This document shows positions 7,087 through 13,709 of a stretch of DNA of 13,745 nucleotides, piece after piece; position 1 is the first letter of the stretch; every line of letters starts with the position of its first letter. The DNA comes from Rhodobacteraceae bacterium UBA2553 (GTDB taxonomy: Bacteria; Pseudomonadota; Alphaproteobacteria; Rhodobacterales; Rhodobacteraceae). The notes under the pieces were generated by a model, which was not told the DNA's origin, ran no database searches, and saw nothing but the letters and a program-made list of their open reading frames with translations. Made by a program: the position numbers and the translations under genes. The stretch covers positions 1 through 13,745 of the forward strand of contig DDMF01000150.1 in the NCBI GenBank assembly GCA_002340515.1, written 5' to 3'.

Positions 7087-8184
7087 ATGACGAAAAATCT
7101 CTTCGATCCTATCCAGCTGGGCGACTACCGCCTTAACAACCGGATTTTCATGGCCCCGATGACACGCGCGCGCGCAGGTGCCTCTGGGGTTCCCAACGAA
7201 ATGATGGCGACTTATTACGCGCAGCGCGCCAGTGCCGGGCTCATTATCTCGGAAGCCACGGCAGTTTCGCCGCGTGGTGATGGCTGGCCGGGTGCGCCCG
7301 GCATTTACACAGATGCACAGCAAGCGGGATGGGCATCTGTCGCGGATGCAGTGCACGACCGAGGCGGGCGCATCTTCCTTCAGATATGGCACATGGGCCG
7401 CGCAGTCCTGTCTGAAAGCATAGGCGGGCAGAGGGCGCTTGCTCCCTCTGAAATCGCTGCCGAGGGTGAGTTGCCCAACAGCGAGGGCATCCCGACGGCC
7501 TTCGATACTCCGGAAGCGATGTCCGTGGATCAGATCGGCGAGGCGGTCGCAGAGTTTGCCTCTGCTGCACGCCGTGCCATTGATGCTGGTCTGGACGGCG
7601 TTGAACTTCATGCCGCCAACAATTTTTTGATCGATGCTTTTCTGCGCGATGGAACGAACAAGCGCGACGATGACTATGGCGGATCGCTGAAGAACCGCAG
7701 CAGATTTTTGTTGGAGGTTGTCGATGCGGTTGTGGCCGAGATTGGCGCAGGCAAGGTAGGCGTTCGATTTTCACCGACAAACGCTGTTTTCGGAATCAGC
7801 GACAGCAATCCAGAAGCAATTTTTTCATTTGCAGCGCGACAGCTGTCAAAAAGAGAATTGGCCTACCTGCATGTACTGGAACCAGCGCTCGATAGCGGTA
7901 GTCCGATGGTTGCGGGATTGCCTTCTGTCGCCCCGGCACTACGGGATGCTTATGATGGGTTTATGATCCTCAACGGCTCCCTGGCCCAGAAAACCGGAGC
8001 AGATGTTATTAAAACCGGGCGCGCTGATGCGGTCGCATTCGGGGTGCCATTTATCGCAAACCCGGACCTTGCTGAACGTTTCGCCAACGGTATCGCCTTG
8101 TCTGAACCGAAACCAGAGACGTTCTATAGCGGCGGCCCAGAGGGGTATATCGACTACCCGCCTGCACGTTCAGATCCCGCATAG
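7087..8184 (+). CDS. Old Yellow Enzyme family alkene/N-ethylmaleimide-type reductase
   Basis: A 365-residue FMN TIM-barrel flavoprotein, close to the usual OYE length. It is expected to use NAD(P)H to reduce activated C=C bonds or nitro groups. Seen: MAPMTRARA (22-30, Thr26 near the flavin), LQIWHMGR (98-105, Gln99), the substrate anion-binding pair His175/Asn178 in HAANNFLIDAFLRDG, YGGSLKNRSRF (197-207), VGVRFSP (224-230), and the C-terminal FGVPFIANPDL. Two odd points: the usual proton-donor Tyr of H-x-x-[HN]-G-Y-L is Phe180 and the Gly is Asn179. In addition, Val320 stands where FGRPFIANPDL normally has an Arg that binds FMN phosphate. GGAG lies at 7075-7078. It is paired with divergent LysR-3. 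It could be a subgroup that is tuned differently; enzyme activity remains likely. Confidence 0.92.
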   Translation: MTKNLFDPIQLGDYRLNNRIFMAPMTRARAGASGVPNEMMATYYAQRASAGLIISEATAVSPRGDGWPGAPGIYTDAQQAGWASVADAVHDRGGRIFLQIWHMGRAVLSESIGGQRALAPSEIAAEGELPNSEGIPTAFDTPEAMSVDQIGEAVAEFASAARRAIDAGLDGVELHAANNFLIDAFLRDGTNKRDDDYGGSLKNRSRFLLEVVDAVVAEIGAGKVGVRFSPTNAVFGISDSNPEAIFSFAARQLSKRELAYLHVLEPALDSGSPMVAGLPSVAPALRDAYDGFMILNGSLAQKTGADVIKTGRADAVAFGVPFIANPDLAERFANGIALSEPKPETFYSGGPEGYIDYPPARSDPA

Positions 8185-8434
8185 GATCAAGGCTGCGGAC
8201 CTGACCTGTTGACGGCAAGCCGGATCATCAATGGAGCACGTATTTGCATGGTTGATGGCAGTTGCCCTTGTCTCACCCCAACTCGCTCAACCAGAAGGGC
8301 AGATAATGACACAAAACCAACAGTGATCAGATATGGGCCGGTGGTTTTGATCCGGCCCATAAATCTGAAGCGTCATCAACCATTCCGACAAGGGCCAGTT
8401 CGGCACAAGCACTCAATGGCAAAGTCGGTGCGGC
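8185..8434. other. Intergenic gap between convergent OYE and SnoaL-like genes
   Basis: About 250 bases with no convincing gene. One open frame starting at a TTG (8209) runs into the SnoaL-like gene. It has no ribosome-binding site and an Arg/Pro/Ser-rich composition, so I do not call it. The notable element is the hairpin near 8328-8367. Confidence 0.6.
8328..8367. terminator. Bidirectional hairpin between convergent genes
   Basis: ATGGGCCGG (8333-8341) pairs perfectly with CCGGCCCAT (8352-8360) around a 10-base loop. The stem continues with CAGAT (8328-8332) and ATCTG (8363-8367) after a two-base bulge. This gives 14 paired bases between two convergent genes. No T-run follows, so it may need a factor or act as a transcript-end stem. 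Confidence 0.5.
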
Positions 8435-8836
8435 TCATCGAATTACAGAAGAGATCTCGGCATTCGCCAAAACGCCCGCGCTGATGCGCGCCCGCATTGC
8501 ATCGCCATCATAGTACCTTTCCTCAATGACTTTCCCCTGCTGCCACAATTGCCAACACAACCCGTCAATCTGGTGGGCGCGGCTGTCCTTTGTTACAAAA
8601 GTCGTTTTGTTACGAAAAGCACATTGCCCCAAGCTTTCAGAGATCACCAAGTCAGTGATCGCACCTTCGATCGACACGGCAGATGAGAAAAATGGCACCT
8701 GTTTCTGGCGGGCCTGCGCGGCACCCGTGGCAAAGACAACGTCGTTTGCATACATGACGCCGTTCGCGTCAAAGAATGTATCGAATGCTTCAAGCGGTTT
8801 GCCGGCGCGTAACAATGCGATCTGAGCGTTTATCAT
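8435..8836 (-). CDS. SnoaL/NTF2-like domain protein
   Basis: A 133-residue protein of the SnoaL/NTF2-like (cone-shaped alpha+beta) type. It has an N-terminal helix pair (MINAQIALLRAGKPLEAFDTFFDANGVMYAND), a middle helix (QARQKQVPFFSSAV), and long strands ending in 'IDGLCWQLWQQGKVIEERYYDG'. Relatives are small isomerases, cyclases or binding proteins, and no catalytic set can be assigned. I place the start at ATG 8836: the tetR stop lies one base before it (TGA-T-ATG), which points to translational coupling. The reading frame stays open upstream to 8953, but that part overlaps tetR and has no good start. It is co-transcribed with tetR. Confidence 0.8.
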   Translation of the reverse strand: MINAQIALLRAGKPLEAFDTFFDANGVMYANDVVFATGAAQARQKQVPFFSSAVSIEGAITDLVISESLGQCAFRNKTTFVTKDSRAHQIDGLCWQLWQQGKVIEERYYDGDAMRARISAGVLANAEISSVIR

Positions 8837-8837
8837 A

Positions 8838-9467
8838 TCACGTATTTCGGCACCCGTTGATATCTTCGTAGGATGGTTTTGACGCCCATCCGCGAACCAT
8901 GGATGCAATTGATGCTGCCATTGCCTTACCGGCGTTGGGATCATCACTCGCACGGATCAAAGCGTTCAACCCAAGTGCCGCGCTCACCAATACATCTGCC
9001 ATTGCGGAGACATCAAAATCCGGCGACAGGGTGGTGTTCATTTTCGACCGTTCCAATGCGGAACCAAACCCACATCGCAACATGTCCAAATACCGGGCGG
9101 TGCGCTGATTCACCGCCGCATTTTTGTTTGAAAACTCGATCATCGAATTCAGCATGAAGCACCCCTGGCAAGCAATGTCAGGCATCGCTTTCGGATTTCC
9201 GCGCGTTTCAAAGAATACCGCGATGCGCTCTGCGTCTCCATCGAGCGAGGTCAATAGCCCTGAGTTTTCAAACGTATCAAGATAGGCGTCAAGAGCGTTC
9301 AGAAACAGCTCCATCTTGCCGCCGTAGGTCGTCTGCAACGTAAAACGCGTGATTCCGGTTTCATTTTCGATTTGGCGGGTTCCGAGGGAGCAGAATCCAT
9401 GCGTCCAAAACAAAGCCATCGCCGCATTCACGGCCTCTTCGGGTTCAACCTTTCGTGATCTGGACAT
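8838..9467 (-). CDS. TetR/AcrR-family transcriptional regulator
   Basis: A 209-residue TetR-type regulator. The helix-turn-helix domain is residues about 6-55 (EEAVNAAMALFWTHGFCSLGTRQIENETGITRFTLQTTYGGKMELF). The ligand domain carries the familiar 'GCFMLNSMIEF' (102-112). Cysteines occur at 26, 100, 103, 132 and near the C-terminus. The pair CQGC (100-103) could sense electrophiles or oxidants, as the cysteine of NemR does, but this is inference. It is divergent from the SDR gene, with two matching palindromes between, and is followed by the coupled SnoaL-like gene. Likely a repressor of both directions. Confidence 0.92.
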   Translation of the reverse strand: MSRSRKVEPEEAVNAAMALFWTHGFCSLGTRQIENETGITRFTLQTTYGGKMELFLNALDAYLDTFENSGLLTSLDGDAERIAVFFETRGNPKAMPDIACQGCFMLNSMIEFSNKNAAVNQRTARYLDMLRCGFGSALERSKMNTTLSPDFDVSAMADVLVSAALGLNALIRASDDPNAGKAMAASIASMVRGWASKPSYEDINGCRNT

Positions 9468-9494
9468 CTGATTTCGAACTCGCCATTGCTAAAT

Positions 9495-9510
9495 CTATCC
9501 AGTCGGATAG
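9495..9510. promoter_or_regulatory. TetR operator candidate, site 1
   Basis: CTATCC-AGTC-GGATAG is a palindrome with perfect 6-base arms, centred at 9502.5. It overlaps a possible tetR -10 (GATAGA on the minus strand), 17 bases after a -35-like TTGAAA (9522-9517, minus strand). A bound repressor would block tetR. Confidence 0.65.
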
Positions 9511-9538
9511 TTATTGTTTCAATCCACTTGGATATAAT
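9511..9538 (+). promoter_or_regulatory. Likely promoter of SDR-MAPEG operon
   Basis: TATAAT at 9533-9538 is a perfect -10 match. The best-placed -35 is only the weak TTATTG (9511-9516, spacing 16). Operator site 2 lies inside the spacer and touches the -10. Confidence 0.45.
9522..9533. promoter_or_regulatory. TetR operator candidate, site 2
   Basis: ATCC-ACTT-GGAT, in which the inner A/T pair also matches (ATCCA/TGGAT), is centred at 9527.5, exactly 25 bases from site 1. It shares the core ATCC-A(G/C)T(C/T)-GGAT. It abuts the plus-strand -10 box at 9533-9538, so it is well placed to control the SDR gene. Confidence 0.65.
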
Positions 9539-9587
9539 GCAATTCATACCAAGCCGGAACAAGTAAAATGATCAAAGGAATGATGTT

Positions 9588-10403
9588 GTGAAGGACAAGA
9601 AGCATAAATACGGGGCGTGGGCTCTGATTACGGGCGCCAATTCTGGTATTGGCGCAGCTTTCGCGGATGAGCTTGCAAAGCAAGGATACAATATAGCGTT
9701 GGTTGGACGACGTGCTGAAGCGTTGCGGACCACGGCCCAGCACCTGGAAAGCGCGCATGCGATCGAAACCCGCCTGATCGTTGTTGACTTGTCCGCGCCG
9801 GACACGTTGGCTCAAATCGCAGACAACACAAGTGATCTTGATATTGGCTTGCTCATCTCGAATGCAGGGGATGATGCGATGGGGGCAATGTTGCGTGTCG
9901 ATTTGTCCGAGCTGACACAAATGCTCAGGCTTAACACACAGACCCATCTGGAACTGACCCATCATTTTGGACGGTTGTTTGAAAAACGAGGGTCGGGTGG
10001 CATTGTGCTGGTTTCCTCCACTGCCGGTTTGCAAGCGACACCGTTTCTGGGGAATTATGCAGGTTCAAAGGCGTATATTCTCAACCTCGGTATGGCGCTA
10101 AACTATGAGATGCGCGGTACGGGTGTAGACGTTACCGTCCTGTTGCCCGGCCCGACAAAAACGCCAGGGCTATTGGAAAAACCTGCAATCGCAATTCACG
10201 CTCTGCCCGCCCCGCAAATGAGCGCCAATGCCGTTGCCAAGGTAGGGCTTGAGGCGCTTGCTAAAAACAAACCCTTTGTCGTTGCTGGACGCATGAACCG
10301 GTTGATGGCCAATGCTGGTGCTTTGTTCGGCAAGGTTCAGGGGCGCAACATGTGGGGTGCCCTGATGAAGGGCGTTGTACCTGCCGAACTGCGGGTCCGC
10401 TAG
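9588..10403 (+). CDS. Short-chain dehydrogenase/reductase (classical SDR)
   Basis: A 271-residue NAD(P)-dependent oxidoreductase with the full classical SDR set: TGANSGIG (15-22) for cofactor binding, SNAG (91-94), active-site Asn116, Ser144 (VLVSSTAG), Tyr157 and Lys161 (YAGSK), then LPGPTKT (187-192). Arg41/Arg42 after the second strand (LVGRRAEAL) suggest a preference for NADPH. The start codon is GTG at 9588, with AAAGGA at 9574-9579; nearby ATGs are out of frame. The substrate is unknown, probably a carbonyl or alcohol of a lipophilic compound. It is divergent from tetR and likely controlled by it through the twin palindromes. The MAPEG gene follows after 86 bases. Confidence 0.93.
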   Translation: MKDKKHKYGAWALITGANSGIGAAFADELAKQGYNIALVGRRAEALRTTAQHLESAHAIETRLIVVDLSAPDTLAQIADNTSDLDIGLLISNAGDDAMGAMLRVDLSELTQMLRLNTQTHLELTHHFGRLFEKRGSGGIVLVSSTAGLQATPFLGNYAGSKAYILNLGMALNYEMRGTGVDVTVLLPGPTKTPGLLEKPAIAIHALPAPQMSANAVAKVGLEALAKNKPFVVAGRMNRLMANAGALFGKVQGRNMWGALMKGVVPAELRVR

Positions 10404-10489
10404 CGCGCCGCCAACCCCTCAAAACACTCATAACTCTTATTGAAACTGGATGCGTTGGCGAACAAGCCGACCTAAAAAGGAACTGATCC

Positions 10490-10888
10490 ATGACATTCAC
10501 TACTGCTCTCGCCCTCTTCGCCGTGTTGACTTTGGTCATGCTGGGAATCGAAATCATGTTTACCTACGCCACACAGGGATTTGGCTATGGGTTTTCGGCA
10601 AATCGCGGTGAGGTTGAACACTCGGCCCTCGCATTGCGAATTAAGCATGCCTACCAAAACCAGATTGAATCGGCAGCTTATGGCGTTCCCGTACTCACCG
10701 CGGCTGCCATGACCGGATTGGAAAGCAGCAGTGCTCAAATGGCCGCGCTGATATTTGTCTTAGGGCGCGCCGCTTTTGCTGTGTTGTATTATACAGGGAT
10801 CACATTTATTCGGGTTCCCGCATTTGTTATGGGATCATTTTCGTCATTGTATATCGCCTACGCACTCTTCGCTGCCGGGTTGCTTTGA
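10490..10888 (+). CDS. MAPEG-family integral membrane protein
   Basis: A 132-residue protein with about four membrane helices (roughly 4-24, 62-78, 83-102 and 108-130), the usual MAPEG plan and length. The diagnostic loop after helix 1 reads RIKHAYQNQIES (50-61), matching the family's 'R..RAHQNQLE' motif. GRAAFAVLYYTGITFIR (92-108) matches the later conserved Arg/Tyr helix. MAPEG proteins include membrane glutathione transferases and peroxidases; many bacterial ones are uncharacterised. AAGGAA lies shortly before the ATG. It is probably co-transcribed with the SDR gene, though an internal promoter in the 86-base gap is not excluded. With the soluble GST, this makes two possible glutathione-dependent proteins in the window. 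Confidence 0.88.
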   Translation: MTFTTALALFAVLTLVMLGIEIMFTYATQGFGYGFSANRGEVEHSALALRIKHAYQNQIESAAYGVPVLTAAAMTGLESSSAQMAALIFVLGRAAFAVLYYTGITFIRVPAFVMGSFSSLYIAYALFAAGLL

Positions 10889-10910
10889 CGGCAGGATAGA
10901 CGGTCCTCGG

Positions 10911-10940
10911 TGGTCGTCGGATGTTGGGATTCGGCGACCA
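10911..10940. terminator. Weak hairpin between MAPEG and LysR-4
   Basis: TGGTCGTCG (10911-10919) pairs with CGGCGACCA (10932-10940) with one G-U pair and a 12-base loop. It lies between two convergent genes. No T-run follows, so the call is tentative. Confidence 0.35.
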
Positions 10941-11029
10941 GTGATTTGATTGCCCTTGGCGGTCTACCTTGTTCTCGCGTCAGAGCGTTGCTGTCAATCG
11001 AGCCGGTTGGATCGGATTGCACGCCCCTC

Positions 11030-11929
11030 CTAATCGATGTGCTTATCTGTCCGAAGGCGCTCCACCATGAAGTCAACAAATGCTCTGACTTTGCCGCTGA
11101 CCATGCGGCCTTCTTGATGGACGACATGGATTGGCATCGATGGCAATTCGAATTCTTCTAGCACTGGTTTCAATCGGCCTGCTTCGATGAACGGCGAGAT
11201 TTGATAAGATAGCACTCTCGACAGGCCCCATCCCCGCTGCGCCATTTCTATTGCGGCATCGTTCGTGTTCATCTGCACACGTGGTTTAACGTGAACCGAA
11301 GTCCGCGCACCGTTGATTTGGAAATCCCACGCGTGAGAGCCTCCAGCCGCCACAGACTGAATAAGAGTATGATCTTTCAGGTCCTCTGGCTGCATCGGCA
11401 GCCCATGTTTTTTGATGTATTCGGGCGCGGCAAATACAACCTGCCGAACATTGCCGCAGCGCACCGCAGTGAGCGAGGAATCCGGCAAGTCGCCAATTCG
11501 GATGCCAACATCCAGCCCTTCATCAATCAAATTCACGACGCGATCCACGAACATCGTTCGGGCGTTGACATGTGAGTAAGTGTTGAGGAACTCGCCGAGC
11601 GCAGGCGTTACGAACATGCGGCCAAACAGAACCGGGGCCGTTATGCTCAACTCGCCTCGCGGTTCAGAATGTGATCCAACGGCCGCGTGTTCTGCCTCCT
11701 CCAATTCAAGTAGAATTCGCCGCCCATCTGCCAGAAACCTTTTGCCGACATCTGTGAGCCTGACCGAGCGGGTCGTGCGCGTAAACAGTCGTGCCCCAAG
11801 ATGGTCCTCTAGCATCGAGATGTATCGCGTGACCGCGGGCGGGGATATGCTCAACTGGTTCGCAGCGGGTGCAAAACCTTGGCAGTCAGCCACCGCAATA
11901 AACACCTGAATGGATCGAAGTCTGTCCAT
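11030..11929 (-). CDS. LysR-family transcriptional regulator (LysR-4)
   Basis: A 299-residue LTTR of the common CrgA/DmlR-like kind. The helix-turn-helix spans about residues 1-60 (MDRLRSIQVFIAVADCQGFAPAANQLSISPPAVTRYISMLEDHLGARLFTRTTR). The effector domain includes 'PRGELSITAPVLFGRMFVTPAL', 'LIDEGLDVGIRIGDLPDSSL' and 'AAIEMAQRGWGLSRVLSYQ'. Its start region has only a weak GGAA upstream. It diverges from the PNPOx-like gene and hydrolase across 117 bases that carry a clear inverted repeat, so these two genes are its likely targets. Confidence 0.93.
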   Translation of the reverse strand: MDRLRSIQVFIAVADCQGFAPAANQLSISPPAVTRYISMLEDHLGARLFTRTTRSVRLTDVGKRFLADGRRILLELEEAEHAAVGSHSEPRGELSITAPVLFGRMFVTPALGEFLNTYSHVNARTMFVDRVVNLIDEGLDVGIRIGDLPDSSLTAVRCGNVRQVVFAAPEYIKKHGLPMQPEDLKDHTLIQSVAAGGSHAWDFQINGARTSVHVKPRVQMNTNDAAIEMAQRGWGLSRVLSYQISPFIEAGRLKPVLEEFELPSMPIHVVHQEGRMVSGKVRAFVDFMVERLRTDKHID

Positions 11930-11932
11930 TAC

Positions 11933-11980
11933 ATTATTCCATATATCTGAATAATTAGTTTTGTAATACGAGTATTCAGA
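11933..11980. promoter_or_regulatory. LysR-4 binding region candidate
   Basis: ATTATTC-N9-GAATAAT (11933-11955) has perfect 7-base arms and contains the T-N11-A pattern of LTTR boxes. A further half-site lies in TATTCAGA (11973-11980), which also pairs with TCTGAATA (11946-11953). A strong dyad next to the regulator start plus a weaker half-site toward the target gene is the usual LTTR recognition/activation layout. Confidence 0.55.
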
Positions 11981-12046
11981 AAGTTCAAGGAACAGACTAA
12001 CTCTTGTTCAACGAGTGACAGCCACTCAAACGAACAGGAGCACCCC

Positions 12047-12676
12047 ATGCCGCGCGCATTCGCAGAGATTAGTTTTACACCTTCCGTTCTTGCCCTGCAG
12101 ACCCAAAACGGATCGGCGCAAGGGTATTCCAAATTCCTTCATCCGGACGCTGAGCGTGGTGATCGGATCGGTCCCGCTGAAGCGGCGTTTATTGCAGGCA
12201 GGGATGGCTTTTACCAAGCCACGGTTTCAGACTCTGGATGGCCTTATGTGCAGTTTCGCGGCGGACCTGCGGGGTTCCTTAAGATTCTGGATGATCAAAC
12301 GATCGCCTATGCTGATTTCCGGGGGAACCGCCAGTATTTGAGCGCAGGCAATCTTATGGATAATGATCGCGTCTCGATGATCTTGATGGATTACCCGAAC
12401 CGGAGAAGGCTCAAGGTTTGGGGGCGCGCAAAGCTGATCGCAGCAACCGAAAATCCGGAACTGATAGCCCAACTTCAGGACACGTCCTATCGCGGGCGAC
12501 CAGAACACGCCGTAGCCATTACGATTGAGGCGCTTGATTGGAACTGCCCGCAACACATCCCGCAGCGGATGACGTTGGAAGAGTTGGAACCACAGCTTGA
12601 ACCCATACGCGCTGAACTTTCGCGTTTGAAATCAGAGAACGAAGAATTGAAAATGGCGCTTGGTCAGACCCACTGA
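12047..12676 (+). CDS. Pyridoxamine 5'-phosphate oxidase-like FMN protein
   Basis: A 209-residue protein with a split-barrel flavin-binding core (about 45-165): FYQATVSDSGWPYVQFRGGPAGFLKILDDQTIAYADFRGNRQYLSAGNL, then DRVSMILMDYPNRRRLKVWGRAKL. This belongs to the broad PNPOx-like group, not to true PdxH, whose substrate motifs I do not see. The end carries 'WNCPQHIPQR' (166-174) and then a charged heptad-like helix (about 177-205), a probable short coiled coil. Relatives bind FMN or F420 or heme; a flavin reductase or oxidase role is possible but not shown. AGGAG at 12036-12040 supports the start. It is divergent from LysR-4 and 52 bases ahead of the hydrolase gene, so the two probably share a transcript. 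Confidence 0.88.
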   Translation: MPRAFAEISFTPSVLALQTQNGSAQGYSKFLHPDAERGDRIGPAEAAFIAGRDGFYQATVSDSGWPYVQFRGGPAGFLKILDDQTIAYADFRGNRQYLSAGNLMDNDRVSMILMDYPNRRRLKVWGRAKLIAATENPELIAQLQDTSYRGRPEHAVAITIEALDWNCPQHIPQRMTLEELEPQLEPIRAELSRLKSENEELKMALGQTH

Positions 12677-12728
12677 TCAGCGCGCTATATTCCCCCTAAC
12701 GATCACCGCACGCAAAAAGGAAACCAAA

Positions 12729-13709
12729 ATGACCAACCCGATTAAGTCGGCACTCTGCGCGAGCCTTCTGGCTTTGACCCTTGCATCCCCTAACATCGCC
12801 GCGTCACCCGCCTTCGCGGTTGAATCTAACGCTGTGATTGATGTGACACAAACGTCGTTTCACTCGGAAATCATAGATGGCATCAGGATCGCATATCGCG
12901 AGGCTGGTGATCCGGCCAAACCAACGATCTTGCTTCTGCATGGCTTTCCAACGTCGTCACACATGTTCCGCAATCTCATCCCCGAACTTGCCGCCAACTA
13001 CCATGTCATTGCGCCCGACTATCCCGGTTTCGGGGCGTCCGACATGCCATTGGTGGGGGAGTTTGATTATTCCTTCGCCAAGGTCGCGGAGATGATGACC
13101 ACGCTTTTGGATCGCAAGGATGTCGACAACTACTCGGTCTATTTGATGGATTACGGCGCGCCTGTCGGCTTTCGGATGTTTGCACAACACCCGGCGCGGG
13201 TGTCGAGCTTCATCATCCAGAACGGTAATGCCTATGAAGAAGGTCTGCGCGAATTCTGGGATCCAATCAAAGCTTATTGGGCTGAACCCTCTGCCGAGAA
13301 CGGCGACGCGCTGCGCGGATTTTTGGGGATGGAGGCGACGAAGTGGCAATTCACCCATGGCACGCAAAACCCTGATGCGATCAGCCCTGACAATTTCTGG
13401 CACGTTCAATACCTGCTGGATCGTCCGGGCAATCAAGAGGTCCAACTGGCCATGTTCCTGGACTACGGCACCAACGTTCCTGAATACCCAAAATGGCAGG
13501 CGCTGTTCCGTGAACACCAAACACCGACATTGCTAATGTGGGGTAAGAATGACCACATTTTTCCTGCCGATGGCGCACATCCATACAAGCGCGACCTGAA
13601 GAACATTGAGTTCCATTTGCTCGACACCGGCCACTTCGCGCTTGAAGAATTCGGCAGCGACATCGCGGCTGAGATGATCGAGTTCTTAGATCAAAATACC
13701 AACCCATAA
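12729..13709 (+). CDS. Exported alpha/beta hydrolase with Asp nucleophile (dehalogenase/epoxide-hydrolase-like)
   Basis: A 326-residue alpha/beta hydrolase with an N-terminal signal peptide (about 1-30, cut likely after AFA). Core motifs are LLLHGFPTSSHMFRN (68-82), DYPGFGASD (97-105), nucleophile Asp141 in YLMDYGAPVGF, WGKNDHIFP with likely acid Asp275, and His302 in DTGHFALE. An Asp nucleophile is shared by haloalkane dehalogenases and epoxide hydrolases. The next residue is Tyr142, not the Trp that holds halide in dehalogenases, so the reaction is uncertain. I chose ATG 12729, preceded by AAGGAA, over a longer frame from TTG 12660 that would overlap the PNPOx-like gene and bury the signal peptide. 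It is likely co-transcribed with that gene under LysR-4. Confidence 0.9.
   Translation: MTNPIKSALCASLLALTLASPNIAASPAFAVESNAVIDVTQTSFHSEIIDGIRIAYREAGDPAKPTILLLHGFPTSSHMFRNLIPELAANYHVIAPDYPGFGASDMPLVGEFDYSFAKVAEMMTTLLDRKDVDNYSVYLMDYGAPVGFRMFAQHPARVSSFIIQNGNAYEEGLREFWDPIKAYWAEPSAENGDALRGFLGMEATKWQFTHGTQNPDAISPDNFWHVQYLLDRPGNQEVQLAMFLDYGTNVPEYPKWQALFREHQTPTLLMWGKNDHIFPADGAHPYKRDLKNIEFHLLDTGHFALEEFGSDIAAEMIEFLDQNTNP

Noticed and set aside
8209..8484. Open frame of 91 codons on + starting at TTG
   Set aside because: No ribosome-binding site, Arg/Pro-rich composition, crosses a strong hairpin and overlaps the antisense SnoaL-like gene.
8837..8953. N-terminal extension of the SnoaL-like gene
   Set aside because: Lies within the tetR coding region in another frame and has no convincing start; the ATG at 8836 next to the tetR stop explains the gene better.
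7087..9467. A nemRA-type operon (TetR controlling the OYE gene)
   Set aside because: The tetR gene is separated from and convergent with the OYE gene, while LysR-3 is divergent from it; the tetR palindromes face the SDR gene.
12047..12676. True PdxH (vitamin B6 synthesis)
   Set aside because: Only the general flavin split-barrel is seen; the C-terminal part is a charged helix and not the PdxH substrate region.
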